Origin: Chionis minor
Taxonomy: Eukaryota > Chordata > Aves > Charadriiformes > Chionididae
Assembly (NCBI GenBank): GCA_013398295.1
Contig: VZSF01010149.1
Span: 131,472 to 195,471, forward strand
Reading direction: 5' to 3'
DNA: 64,000 nucleotides
How positions within the stretch are numbered: position 1 is the stretch's first letter; the number at the start of each line of letters is the position of its first letter. The notes under the pieces were generated by a model, which was not told the DNA's origin, did not search any database, and saw only the letters and a list, made by a program, of their open reading frames with translations. This document shows, piece by piece, positions 10,357 through 23,605 of the stretch. Both the position numbers and the translations under genes were made by a program.

Positions 10357-12491
10357 TTGCACTTAAAGTTACACAGAGTTGTACTGTGCACCACAACCCA
10401 AAGGCAAGGAAATGTGTACCGAAGGTGGTGGGGGGGTGTAGTTGTCTGTGATTGTCCATGCAGCCAGCCTTTCAGTATTCCCTTTTGGAATGAGCACCGT
10501 GATTAGCAAAGAGGCAAGGGTGTCCTTTGGCATATGGAGTTCACTGAAAGCCACAGGACCAGTTAACCAGTCTTTCCTCCATGCTTCATGACAGCCCAGC
10601 TTTATGCTGCCCAGTGTTCATCCCACACTTAGCCAAACTCAGTCCTCTTCCAAGCAGAAACATGCACCACTTTATCCAACGTTGCTACCCAACTCCATAC
10701 AACAACCTTCACAGCAGGGACGAGTGGCTCCGGCTCGTCATTGCCACCATCGTTAGCACCTTTGGGACTGGCATGTCCTCCAGAAGGAAAACTTGGCTGC
10801 TAGCCTTCGAGCTAAACAGCCACAACTCTGTAAATGAGATTTTAAAAAAGCTTAAGTTTCACAGGCTCAAGCAAGACTAGTGAGGCTCTGAGACAGAGGA
10901 AGCCCTTCTTATAGTCCAGCCTAGACTATCAGCACATCCTGTGTCCTCTGCAGGTTGTCTACAACAGATGATGATGAAAAAATGGTGGCTGGAGGTTACA
11001 TTTACGAGCACCCAAAGAAAGGCCTGGATGCAGAACTGCGCCTTTCCTTACTATAAATATTAAGTAGACTAATTGCTCTGTTTTTACGAAGGGAATTCAA
11101 GCCATTCAGGGAAGAGATGTCAGGAATGTCCTTGTGACGAATGGGGTTTTCATCAGAAAATTATGAGCCCAAACTGAATTTCCGGGAAGAATGTACCAGT
11201 TTCTACCAAATTTTTTTCTTGAGAAAAGTTGCTTGGGTCTAGCTGAATATTTCTCATGACTTACAGGCTGTCCTGAAAAGCCCTTCAGAGGGACTCAAGG
11301 AAATGCTCTTTTCCTGACATCTGGGGGAACATCTACTGCTCCCCTTGTCAAGGCTCAGCTGATTTGCAGCAATTCACAGTAATCTAAATGTGCATCTAAG
11401 GTCCTCCAAAAAAACTAAAAGTCCCCTTGCAAGTCACACCATAAGCCCCCTTTTTAGACACACAATAATCAAGAGGACCCAAATATAACCAGTAAAATCA
11501 GAGTTATTAAAAAATAGGCAATGAAATTGCAATAAACTTTGTTCTTTTTTTTTTTTTTCATTCAGATTAAACATTCTGTCAAAACTAAGTGTTGTGGACA
11601 CTTCAACACCACAGTAGCATCTTCAGTCCATTCCCACCAGTGGCCTTGCTCTGTAAGCGTGCTGCGTAGATAGACTTGATTTGAAATGATGCAAGACCTA
11701 CCACACTGAGCTCTTCACCCGTGAATGGTCATTCTAGTTTTTTATACAAATAAGTAAACTTGAAATGCAAATTCACAAGTCTTCCTTGGTGGGATCTGTG
11801 CTTCCAGTTTGCTTAAGCAGATTTTCTTTTCAGAGGCCTTTCTACAGCTTTATCTTTCTATCTGAAAGCTTCTGCGTTTCCCTGGATGCTGGCACGACAG
11901 AGTGACTGCACTCAAGTTCCCCAAATAAAGTACTGACAAATTTATTGTCTGCAATAATATTTTCCTACCTCTGTGAGGTGGGTTGAACCTATTCCACTTT
12001 CCCCTTAGTAAAAAACAACACTGATGGCAGTAATTTATGTTTTGGTCAAGGCCAAGAGGACTAATTAGAGCATATTAAGCTGAACTGTGCCGGCAGTTCC
12101 TGCTCTTCTCCCCGGTACAGATCCCATATGCCATACGCATCCTCCTGTCCATGTCAGCTGTTCACGGGCTGGAAAGAGCATTTTGTTAGCAGATATTTGT
12201 GCAGTTCCTTAGTAGGAACTTCCACTGTTTCCGGGATTCCTTAATCATTTCCCTAACAACCACGGATAACAAAGGTGACCTCCTCATGAAAAATGAGGCT
12301 AGGTCTATAAACATGTTATTAAGAATAAATGAAGCTTTTAGTAGAAGGGGTTAGTTGGGGGTCTTTGCTAGGCAGTTAGCCCCTGGAAACTTGAATGTAA
12401 ATAGAAAACAATTAAAACCGGAGCCCCAAAGGATACTGCACTCAGCAAGGGAGGCTGTAATTAGGTTTCTGCTGCCGTTAATCGCTTCTAA
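10357..12491. other. Unique non-coding stretch
   Basis: No gene or transposon recognised. Poly-T at 11545-11558. The last part (from about 12300) is AT-rich with homeodomain-type TAATTA/TTAAT cores and may belong to a conserved element (see findings). Confidence 0.5.
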
Positions 12492-12856
12492 AGTGAGTGA
12501 TCATAAATTACAAATGTGTTCAGAATCCTCCCAGAGCACGGTCTGAAAAACCGTCTTCTCTGAGCTGGCTTGGGAAAGGAAGAGAGGGAGAAAGGGGGGA
12601 AGGAATAGGAGGAGAGGAGAGGAGAGGAGAGGAGAGGAGAGGATAGCATATCTTTTCTTTCCTTCTCTTTCCTGCACTCCNAGTGAGTGATCATAAATTA
12701 CAAATGTGTTCAGAATCCTCCCAGAGCACGGTCTGAAAAACCGTCTTCTCTGAGCTGGCTTGGGAAAGGAAGAGAGGGAGAAAGGGGGGAAGGAATAGGA
12801 GGAGAGGAGAGGAGAGGAGAGGAGTTTTTTTCCTTCCTTCTCTTTCCTGCCCTCCC
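12492..12856. repeat. 190-bp tandem duplication around a single N
   Basis: The segment 12492-12680 is followed by one undetermined base (12681) and then repeated from 12682 to about 12856. Both copies begin AGTGAGTGATCATAAATTAC and end in CTTCTCTTTCCTGC, and they agree nearly base for base apart from the number of GGAGA units (12609-12644 against 12799-12824) and a few bases after them. The near identity plus the single N points to one microsatellite-bearing locus assembled twice. A genuine recent tandem duplication is the alternative. Confidence 0.93.
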
Positions 12857-15800
12857 ACGTGTATCAGTCAGGCTTCTAAACTAATGTTGGAATGGGAGGC
12901 TCAGGCTAAACCAAACCCCGGCCCTACTTCTTTTCCTTTAAATACACACACAGACACACGCACGCACACACGCATGTACAGTTAGTTAAATGAAGAAAAT
13001 GTATCTCCAAACATCATATTTAATTTCATTAGCTACTGTTGCTTTCTTGGAATCCACTTATAGCACATGAAGATAAACATTCTCTGAGTGATAAGGGCGT
13101 GTTTATAAACTTTGTTTGGGATGAAAGAAGCCCTAGCTGGTGTGTTTTTATAGTAGGGTTAATGGTGCTTTACTAATCCTTTGCCTGTGACCAAGCAACA
13201 CAGACATCTTGACTTTCCTGTGAGACGCGGATGCATTTTCCGTCTTCCCGGGCCCTCAGCGTGTAGCTGGAAGACAATGCACCACCCCCAGGCTCCACGA
13301 GGGTGAATTGAGAAGCAGCAGCATCGCATTCCTGGGACTTCACCACTAGATACTTAATGTTCCCGGATAGCAGAATTAATTCAACACACTGTTATTTTAC
13401 AGGTTGGCTTTGTTTTGGGGGGCTTTTTGTTTTTTGGGTTTTTTTTTTTTTTTTTAGGAAAACCACCACAGCAGATGCTCTGCAGCCTCTGAACTCTCAC
13501 ACAGGTAAAGCAACCAGCACGTCCACCCAGGACCTCCAGCCCAGTGTCTGTTGGAGGATTTCAGCCAAATGTGAGACCTGTTGGACAGGGAAGGCTCCAG
13601 CCCTATTTTCATTTAATCTGTCGCTTCACCTACATCCCTCTCGCCGGCTCCCCGCCATGCACACAAGTCATTGCCCATGGCCGTGCTGCCCTCAGCTTCC
13701 TTAGCCACATCCTTTTGGCTGCTCTGTTTCAGCTCCTCGCTGGTAAACTGAATTGGAGGCTTCCTCCCCCTGCCAGCCCCTCCGCGTGGTGTAAAACCCA
13801 ACCTTCCCAAAAGGTCAGGGCTTTCTGTTTTTCCAACCTTCTGTTTCGAATTTAAGAGACAATGGCTCGCAGGGAGCTGAGCGGGGGTAATATGCCGCAG
13901 TGCTGAGTCACAGGAGTCCAAGCTGAGTTTTCTGTTGATGCTGAAACACGGCCCTAATTATGATATTATACAGAATTATTCTCCGACCAAAAAACGCTAC
14001 AATGCTGAGAGAAATGGAGTGCTTGTGCCCTTGCACATCCACCACCAGACCACCTAAATGCCATGGGCTAAGAGCGACTCCAAGCATCTGCTTCTAGAAG
14101 CAACGTACTGGTGACAGTTGAGGTTGCATGTCTCTAGGACACCTACGAGCAATACTGTCTGCCCCCCTTGCTGCCCATGCATATCAGGGACCCTCCTACA
14201 GCCCCACCACCACCCCCTCAGCTTGAAGACATAGTTACTGTGGTTGGGCTGCTGGCAGGAGTGGCTCAGGAGGAGATACTGTCCATCACTGGGTCCTTGT
14301 CTCTTCTACCGGCTTTCCAGCCGAACATCATGCTTGAGTTGAGAAGGTTTGTTTCTGGGAGAAGCCAGGGAAGGAGCCAAGGATCCATGTGGATGCCAGA
14401 AAGGAGAATAACAAAGATAAAAAGCAATCCAAAGACCTATCTCTAGGGCATTAATGTCCCTCGTGAACTGACGGTGATGTGAGGACGATTCTGTAGGTAT
14501 AGGTTAGATTCTGTAGGTATAGATTTGCCTCATGCAAGGTATCCTTCCCGCTCAAGCTGCTGTCAGCATCACGATCCTACAAAAGCACACAGCTGTTGTA
14601 GCCCACAGTTCTTACTTGCCTCTCCCTGATATCAAAAATAGTAGCGCAGACTGCCCCCTCTTTACAAAACAACCCCCAGTCTAGCGATAGGCTGCAGTGG
14701 AGCAACCAGCACTCTGCAGATATCCTCCTCTGCCAGACTCGTCTCAGCACACAGCTGTTTCTCAGATCAGTGATGGATGGATGGATATACCAGGAGGTGT
14801 GATTCTCCCTCCATGATCCGTCAAAAGCTACTACTGGAATATGTCTAATGGGAAACACTCAGGAAAAAGGCCAAATAACTATGAGCTGGAAGAAAGCAAC
14901 GGGTCATCCTTTACCTTCATCGGACCTAACCCCAACCTCCCTCTTCCAGCCAGCACCCATACCTGCAACGTCAACGCCTTCTCTCCAGGTAGGGATTAGG
15001 CAGGACTGTTTCAGTACAGTCACATTTCTCAGCGGGCTTTTCTCAGGCCACCTCAGTTGCTAAAGCATCTGGCCTTGCCTAAGGAATGGCTGCCTGGCTA
15101 TATGCGGCTCTGATTTGCTTGCCAGTACTCACCTGACTGTATCCATTTCTCCAAGCTCGTTAAGACTTGTGCTGCAATGACAGCGCATCACGTTTCTAGC
15201 AGGGTGCCGTACCGTTGCCGGCAGCAAACTCCAGACAAAGACAGAGGTCCACCTAGTCATGGAGGAGAGCAACCACAGGTATCTCTGGCAAATCCAAGTG
15301 TTTTGCAGAAATGGAAAGGTTTTCAGCCACATTTTACTTTAATGACTTTCCTGAGAATGGTTGGGAGCAATGCATGGCATACTGCCCGTGGCATCATTTC
15401 ATAACGAATACCAGCATGGACTTTGTAATGTGCCACTTGTTGCTGTGCAGTCAGGGTCTCTGTCTCTCTGGTGGCCTTGTCCTCTCTCACCAGCTGGAGG
15501 CAATGCGTGTCCGTATCGCCATAGGCCCCAGAGCATCGAAACCTTTTGCTTTGGAGCAATGTCCCGCAGGAACACGGCCAGCCCAGAGGAGACTGTGAGA
15601 AATTCTGTCCTCTGGAGAGTCCTGTTTATTTTAAGCAAAACAGCTAGTTTACATGTTGGCCTTTTAAGCAAAATACTCTGGTTCATTCTGCCCAGGATTT
15701 AGTTATGTAACCAAATCGCTATGTTTTTTAAATAATCTAAATGGAATTTGTAATGTCGCCTCCCGAGGGAAAAGGCCCCATTCTGGTTTTACAGCTAATG

Positions 15801-15867
15801 CCTTCGCACAGGTGAGACTTTACCAACTTCAGTTCACTTCTGCTTGAAGGCTGCATTATTTATCTCT
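12857..15867. other. Unique non-coding stretch with small simple repeats
   Basis: Contains a CA-rich microsatellite (12943-12974), a 17-base poly-T ending in an acceptor-like TAG (13439-13457), a 20-bp direct repeat of GATTCTGTAGGTATAG (14487-14502 and 14507-14522) and a tiny GGAT patch near 14770-14785. Two acceptor-donor pairs enclose very short open segments (13458-13504 and 14950-14988); these are too short to support as exons. Confidence 0.5.
12943..12974 (+). repeat. CA-rich microsatellite
   Basis: Imperfect (CA)n with GACACACG and CGCACACACG interruptions. An old, interrupted dinucleotide array. Confidence 0.85.
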
Positions 15868-16004
15868 GCCTTGCGCCCAGGACAGCTGAGGCACAGAAAA
15901 ATGGAAGTGAATAGACCCAAGCTGCTGAGCAAAAGAACATCAGAGCCAGGACCTGATGCAAGACTCCTGAGCCCTGGGATCTCTGCTCACTAGCATTGCT
16001 TCCT
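15868..16004 (-). mobile_element. MIR/CORE-SINE fossil
   Basis: The plus strand reads CAGCTGAGGCACAGAAAAATG (15883 onward), then GAAGTGAATAGACCCAAGCTG, then CAGAGCCAGGACCTGATGCA and AGACTCCTGAGCCC. In order, these are the complement of the MIR blocks CTGTGCCTCAGTTT, CTGTGTGACCTTGGGCAAGTCACTT, GGTTCAAATCCTGGCTCTG and GGAGCC. The 5' side keeps a TTATTTATCTCTGCC remnant matching the region after the CATCTGTAAAATG block. Order, spacing and orientation agree across more than 120 bases, so this is the second clearest MIR-like copy here. Confidence 0.7.
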
Positions 16005-19000
16005 GCCATGGCAAGGCATTGGGAACCATCCAAGGTGACTTGAATGCTGCCAGCCTCTGGCAGTGTGACATTCCCAGGAGATGGTAGACTCAGCCTTTGA
16101 CTGAGCGCCAAGTTGCCCTGAGTCTTGGCCCATGTCTTCCTGCCTTCCACATCAGTGCCAGACCTTGTCCCTAGGCTGTGCCATCTGGCAGAAGGTGGCC
16201 TGTGGCTTAGAGATGTGCCATGTCTGGTTTAAACCCCCAGTTATGGAAGGTGTGTATCTTGGGTCTGAGACACCCTGGGGACTGGGGCTTGGACATTGGG
16301 TCAGAAGAAGTAACGTCAAACCCAATAGTTGGGTCAAAAGTTGCACAATGTGATGCAGGGAGATACAAGTGTCTGACATTGCCCTTTCAAGTTTTCTTTC
16401 AGGCTACACCATATATTTGTCCCTGCCTCACACAAGTTGCCTCAGAGCTGTCCAGATCCTGGCATGCAAGGATGAATTTCTTCATAGCTTTCCCACGCAG
16501 TACTCTGTGTTTGGCATCTTCCCATAGGTCTGATCTTCCTCCTGGAGGGCATCGATCTTAAGAGGACAAGCCAACCTTTTTCTCAAAGCCAAAATCAAAA
16601 GTTTGGAAAGTTGAAGTACATTTTTGGTAATTTACTTTACAGGCATGTGGGTCATGGGGCATATTGCAACCTTCTGCATTTGTGTAAATTCATCCCAGGT
16701 TACTCGGTGTGGGTGGACTGCACCCATGTACCTACCTGGGGGCCTGTGTCCTTGGCTCCTACCTTGGGGCTGAGACACAGAAGTAGTTGTGAGTACTCGT
16801 CAGGTGCTATCTACTGAAGTCGCTCTTTTGATCAAAGGTTCTTATTTTTGCTTACTACAGGAGACCAATATCATATGTCTGCCCCTGTACTTTTTTTCCA
16901 GTCCAGACCAAGGTCTGCTGTCACTTGCAATTGCCACTGTCTGGGTAAACCAGAACACAGAATTTCTGGAAAACTTGCTTTTGTGAGATTTCCAAGCCAA
17001 ATTAATGAGTTGTGGAGAGACACAGCCTTTGATATATCCACAAACGGCATCAGGCTCTCAGCCTTCTTGAACTCAAAGAACTCCTAATCCTCAATCCCTT
17101 CATTGCAATTAGAGCAAGGGCAGTTGGTGTGCTCCACACACCATATGACCAGTAATGCTGTGTTTTGGCTTGGAAGCATCTATGCTAGCAAGGAGCTGCT
17201 GTGTAAGAAGTCCAGCCTAAGCCATGCGTGGTTAGCAGCAGCTCTGAATTTTTGCAGTGCCTATTTATACAATTTGGATTGACTTTGAATTCTACAGCTC
17301 AATTTCTTTTCTGTCACAGTACTGTGGAAAGGAGTGAAGCCCCAATCTTGTAACTGATCCTTACGCTGTCAGTGCATGATCCAAGGCTAAATTTCTTATA
17401 GATATGTATGCGTCCTGACATGGCAGATGGCTCTATCTTGTGTTGAATTATGGAGCGTATTGCAACATACATAGTTTCTTGATAGACCCTAATTATGCCA
17501 CAGGAGGGAGCCTGCATGGTTTAGCCTGAAAATATGCTCCTAACCAAATTCCAGTCTCCAAAATTTATCAAACATCTATTAATATCACCACAGAAGTTGA
17601 ATATTTTAGGTGACTTGCATATAAAGAGGAAATAAATATAAAATCTTGGGGTGGAAAAATTGCCAAGCTGGTTTTGAAGCCCTGCATTCTTCTTCAGTGT
17701 GTACTTCTTTATTTATAATAACATTGAACATGAATGTCACGGTTCAGTTCCTCTTGGACAACATGGTGGAGTTCTTCCATCTCTTCCCCCAGGACCCAGG
17801 ATGCATTGACCTCAGCGGGATGAACCCGGCTGCAAGCCTTCCCTCCCCTCCACCTGCTCCCTTCCCTCTCACCCCTCTCTCTTCACCCTCCCTCTCACAC
17901 GGGGACACAAGGTGGTTGGCAGGTAAAAGTGGGGTGTCCTCACCAGTGGTCACCTTGGTCTTCCTCTTTCCGCACCCTGTATGCAAGACTAAAGCGTGCC
18001 GCAAGCACCTCTGTCCTTGCTTCCATCCTCATCCCCACTGGATGAGGACTCGGGGAACAAAGGATTTGGGGTGGCCCATACTAAGCCTCGCCCCGTAAGA
18101 GACCTGTCATCTCCTGTCCCCCTCATGGGTAAGCTCACCACCCAGACCCGTGCTTCCCTCGGCTTGCTTGGCCGTGTTCCTCAAGGCCCGTGTGATTTGG
18201 CTGCCACTCTCTGAGCTCTCTGGTTCTCAACCCCGGAGTTATTTCAGGCAGCGCTACACGGTTTCCCTTCCAAGGGCTTATGAAACGCTCTTCTGGGACT
18301 CTTCACCTGACTCATTGTTTCCTCTGCCACCCCATGCTGGGAAGCACCGCCGTGCGGATGACTTCTTTGGGAAGCTCCTGAGGAGAAGAGAGCAAGGGTA
18401 GCCAGGCAGAGCCTTTAACCCACTGGTTTATCTCCGCGGGCTCAGAAGAGTGGCGTGGTTTTTTCGTTTTCAGCAGTCCCTCTGCTTTAGCTCCTTCTCA
18501 CTTTGGAGAGATTTGCTTTCACTGAGCTGACACCCAAACTCACACTTTGGACATCTCGCAGGCCAAACTAAAGTGCTACAATACAGACCGCTCCATACTT
18601 AGCGGGACACGCCAAATTGCTAAATGCCGTATAACCACACCCATCATCAAAGGCCCATACGCTCCCATTTCATCCGCTCAATTACAAACCACAGAATGAC
18701 TTTGTTTTAGTCAATGGCAAACAGTCTGACATGGAAGCCACCCATCTTCAAAGCGCTTTTGTTTGTTTGTTTGCTATCTTACTCAGGCTGGCTTTTCCCG
18801 CCACCTTCTCGCTCCTTGTGGCAGAGCAGCCACTTACAAATGCGGACACACTTTGCATTTCGTGTATTTTTCCTGAAATTGCAATTTCTCCCTCATGATT
18901 TTCAGCTGGAAGCGAGGAAAGGGCTGTCTTGGTGCAGGCAGATTAACCCTTTTTCTTCTTCACTGATGGTCTGCATTTTTTCCCCTATCCACTATTTTTA

Positions 19001-19904
19001 TTTTAAGAATTTTTTTTCCCTGAAACTCTCAAACAAATTTTTTCTCAGCCTTGAGACCGCTGATTTCAGAGTAACAAGAAGCATCGTCCCAAATCCATAA
19101 ACTCAGACTCTTTCCTGTCTAACATATTCTTCTTCCTTCTCAATTGCTCCTTTTCTCGTAAATCACGGTACCTCGGATAAAGAGAACAACAAATTCTTCT
19201 GCTGAGAGACAGACAGGGACCCATCTATATGTTAATAAACACAGGCGTCACACAGACTTCTTATGACCTCCATCTACTGTCTTTTAGCCCAGCTTCTTAC
19301 AGAAACAAGGCCCTGTTTGATCAGATTATGTGTCCATCTGCCCGTCACTCCTCACCAATTACTGTGGAATTCCCTGGCCGTTTTTGGTTGGGTTTGATGA
19401 GGTCTTCAAGATGTTAAGTTCCTACAAGGTCAGCGAAAAAATAAAAGGGTGGCCAGAAAGAAAAGTTGAAGCAGGAGATCAGCTCTTATGAAACATCATC
19501 AAATCCACATGGGCACTCACATTCAAATCACAAACCCATAGGAAACCGAGATTTATTAATCCCATCGCTGGTGGAACCGCTCAGACTTTCTTTCCATTTC
19601 TGTTTTTGTTTGTTTGCTTGCTTGTTTGTACGCTTGCTAGAACAAATAACTCGCTCTGGTGGAGCACTACAAACTTCACAGATCCAACCCAAACACAGTT
19701 CTGGCTACAAACACTCAGGAATTTGGGAGTCTTCCATCCAGACCCACATCCAAACCAACCCAGCTGAGACCCAGAAGGAGCAACATGGGCAAGGAACGAC
19801 TTGTCTGAGTCTGCTCTGACTTTTGGTGTCCCTCCTCTGTGGAGAGCCTGGATACACCACAGCCCTGCTTTTCTGGTACATGGGCAGATCCAAGAGTACA
19901 GCAC
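16005..19904. other. Unique non-coding stretch
   Basis: No gene or transposon recognised. GC rises between about 17800 and 18370 with scattered CpG, but by eye below the usual island threshold. Short TTTG/CTTG tetranucleotide runs occur near 18757-18772 and 19595-19630. Confidence 0.5.
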
Positions 19905-20265
19905 AGATAAGGCTGCACCTGGGATATTGTGTCCAGTTTTGGGCATCCTCTCAGTTCATGAAGGATATTCAGAAATTGGGAGGGCTACCAGCATGGCTTT
20001 ACCAGGGCTTCTTCTCAGACACTACAACAAGGGGCAGTGGCCTTGAAGCTCAAGGGGTTCAGATTCAACATTAAGAGAAATGCCTTCATTAGAAGGTGGT
20101 ATAACACTGGAACATGCTATAGACTGGGATAACTTGGGATGTGGTGGCAATCTCCATCCTTGGAGGTTTTCAAGGCTCAGCTAAAGTCATGGACGACCTG
20201 ATTCTGTTTCACACAGAACATTACAGACCTCCAGAGGTCCCTTCCCACCAATATTTCTGTGATTC
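19905..20265 (+). mobile_element. Old CR1 retrotransposon fragment
   Basis: Forward-oriented, strongly diverged CR1. It starts in the block AAGGCTGCACCTGGGATATT followed by GTGTCCAGTTTTGGGC, which corresponds to the ORF2 motif around CVQFWAP. It continues through an eroded ORF2 C-terminus and ends with CCAGAGGTCCCTTCCCACC and TATTTCTGTGATTC, the CR1 3' end. No continuous frame remains. It is clearly older than the other copies in the window. Confidence 0.85.
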
Positions 20266-23200
20266 CGGGGACGTATTTAATTTGTTTTCTTTCTTATTTT
20301 GTTCTTCTTTTTTATATCACTTTGCCTTCAAAGAGGGGGGGAAAAGTATGGCTGGATTGGCTCAGTAAAACCCCTGCCACCATCTGCAAATGCTGTTATT
20401 CTGTGACTGGATTTTTCAGGTTACAAAATACCTGTTCCTTGGATAAAGAAGACACCAGAGGCCAATCTTCTGCCTGAATCCCTCTCTCCCCCTTTTTCTT
20501 GGCACAACAGCCAAAAATATCACTGTTTTTTTTCTATTCTTCATCCTATCCTCCTCATGTGTTTTCACAGCTTCTTTTATAAGTGTGTCTTCAGAGATCC
20601 CAGTGTCCCAACCTGCAGCAGTGAAGAGGTGGGGGCGTCACCCATGTTAACTCTCAAGATTTATTAGTTCGAGAGAAAGGACAGTACTGATGTGGCTCCT
20701 GCTACTTGCCCTGTCACAGGCTGGTCCTTAGCACTGAATTTAAAGTGGAGGGAAAGAGCCAAAATCATGTCTCAGCTCAGAAGAACATTTTCAGCTCATT
20801 AATCTAACTTTTTACAAACCAGCTCCTCTCCGTCCCATCTCTGAGGCATGAGACCTCAGAAACTTATTTAACAGAAACTTGCACATAATAGCAATGAAAC
20901 CTTAAAGAGCACAAACAGTCATAGGCAAAAATACCCCAAAGTGCCTATGAAGACTGGGTTTCCCTTTCTTTTTAGTATGACACCAAAACTATCTAGGCAA
21001 GTGGAAACTGTGCATACCCCACTGAGCACATCTATGTCCACCAGTGCCTGATCTTGGACAGCCTGTCCCTAGCTCCATTTTGGAAAAGTCTTCCCACATT
21101 CACAGGTCAAGGCAATAGTATAGATGTTGCCAATTCAAGGAGCTATCTTAGAGAGAAGAGAGACAGCTAACGTAAACCCACATCTCTGCTCGGTACGTGG
21201 ACACAGAGGCCTTCAGTTCTGATGAATAATCACCATATTTTTCTCCTTTACCTAACAAAATATGCAAACAGCCCCAGGGTCATCTATGGGCACTTACTCT
21301 GCACGTACCTCTGATTTGTGAGGCAGACAGACAAAAAATTTAAAGTTAGAAAGGACTACATATTCTCAGATTCAGAATATAAATTTCATTTAAAGTCAGT
21401 TCGCGATTGCTAAAGACTCAGATTCATTAACTAGCTTGTCTGAATATTGTCATGAAAATCTAAGCTTTATTGAGTGCTAAAAGCCTTAAAAAAGACGGAA
21501 ACATATGAAAATAAAAGGATAAATTCCCTGCCACCACCGCCACTCCAAGTGCAAAAGAGAACCAAACCATAACAATGGGCTCATTACAAATGCTCCATCA
21601 TTTTGTAATAACCAAGCCCTTAAAATGTTCTTGGTAGCTGCTCCAAGGATGCCATTTTTTTCATTATGAGTTGTATTTAGTACATAATTTATAGCTGGAA
21701 AGACCAGGATAATCCTGCTGTATGAATGCGCTGCGAGGCTGCTGTAATTACACCAGCGCTGTGGTTATGGGCTTTGTGGAACTGATACTTCCTTTTAATT
21801 GTGGAGATGATAAGATCAAACCCAACACCGTGTATTGCAGTGGCAGGTTTGTGGCTGTAACCCTAGCTGCCAGCTGCCTTCCTGGTCCTCTGCGCTCCCT
21901 CCAGGAGCCTACAGATGATGGGACGTTTGCAGAAATGAGGACTTCAGGCTCAAAGCCGACCTCTTAGGGCAGTTTGTTGGAAATGCAGACACCCATAGGA
22001 CATGTTTCTCGAGATCAGGAGCTACTATGTGAGATAACCAGCTTTGTCAGGGAGATGAGCTGAGAGCAGAGGACTTCTCAGCGTGGATGCAACACCATCG
22101 ATCCTCTGTGGCACCCACCAAGTCCATCTGCCACCCACCCACCTGCCATATCCCATGTCCGTGGTCACAGAGCATCTCGCAGGGCACATCAGAGTGACTC
22201 ACAAAAAAATCCACTTTTTCCCCAGTCTTGTGTCCCCGAAACCATCCACCAGTTAGAGCTTGGCCTCCTTGGAAACAAAAATACAGCACAAGCAATTTAA
22301 ATGAATGGGCAGATGGGATAAAACCAAGCAAAACATCCAGATGTTTCTTTTCCATCATTTTTGGTTTGTGCTCTGTTTTGCCCAGTAAGTCACTAAAATA
22401 CTTTGATGTGAGAATGTTGTATTGGTGATGGCTTTGTATCAGCCAAGTCACCAGACAATAATCATTTGCTGTCGATGTTAATTGGTTTTGTCGTGTTCTT
22501 AGGACAAAGGAAAAAAAAAAAACCCTAAAACAGTTCTCTACCAAAAATAACTTTAGAAAATAAATATTTTGGCCCCTTCTTGCAAGAAGTCAGTGTGACA
22601 TTTAAAGGGAGCTAAGAAAAGGAGTCTTTCCTGCCTTAGGAAGAGACTTAGCTTAACTTGGGTCCTGTTAACTTCGTCATACTATTACTTGGGCACTGTT
22701 TGGTATTAGTCACTAGCTGCTCCCTCTCAGCTTTATCCAATTTAATTTCAAATATAGTGCAAACAGATGCCTTTATGTTTCATTTTTAAATCATTTATTG
22801 TTCTACATGTAGCAAAGAAGCTTAAAAAAGAATGCAAAAGAATTGCCAGAAAGGGTTTTGGGGTTTTTTTTTTAAAGATATATATATATAATTGCAGTTG
22901 TGGTTACTGTGGTTTCTTTTGGGTGGATCAGAAAAAAATCAAGTCTTCCTTCCTCGGGGATATAAGGGGAAAAAAAAAAAAAAGGATGGAGAGGAAAACT
23001 CATTCCCATGTCTAGTGCTTTTTATCAGTAATGGAATGAAGCAATCAGGTTTAAGGGCTTGTCTAGACGGAGGACTCTGGCACTGGTGTAGCTCCCGCAG
23101 TGTAGTGAAGCCTGTGCAAGTCCCAAATGCTGCTCACAGCAGCAGAAGAAGCCTCAGGGATGCAAAGCCACCACACAAAGTCAGGGGGCTCCATGCCCTG

Positions 23201-23605
23201 CAAAATCCCAGCGTCGGCAAGGCACTGCAGCTTGTTAGCACAGGGGTTGGCCAAAACAAAATTTCAGAAATTGTGCTGCTTTTTTTTTTTTTTAATTTAT
23301 TTATCAAAGAGTCCCAAGGCAGCATTACCAGCACAACAGAGCTTTTGATCAATTAAAGTATTTTAACAACTGCTTCTTTTGGAGGGGACAAGGTTGTAAA
23401 TGAAGAAGCATGAAAAATTGTCGAGCCCAGCCAATAAGTCCAGTTTTTAAAAGAGGCTTATTTTAATTAAAAACATAGCAAGCAAACAAATGAGCAAAAT
23501 TTTCTTTGAAAAGTTTTCTAACTGAGACCCATAATAATAGAGTGATACCTTGGTTTTACACCACTCTGTCAACAGAATTTAAAGCACATGGCGAGCCGCT
23601 CTGTG
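20266..23605. other. Unique non-coding stretch
   Basis: No gene or transposon recognised. Contains a short TA run near 22880-22892 and poly-A tracts near 22508-22520 and 22970-22983. The segment at about 21600-21870 has the look of a conserved non-coding element (see findings). Confidence 0.5.

Noticed and set aside
12355..12884. Frames crossing the GGAGA repeats on either strand
   Set aside because: Purine repeat lacks stop codons, and the duplicated block is probably an assembly error.
14950..14988. 39-base segment between good acceptor and donor (also 13458-13504 and 26691-26715)
   Set aside because: Too short to judge; splice-like pairs this close are expected by chance in 64 kb.
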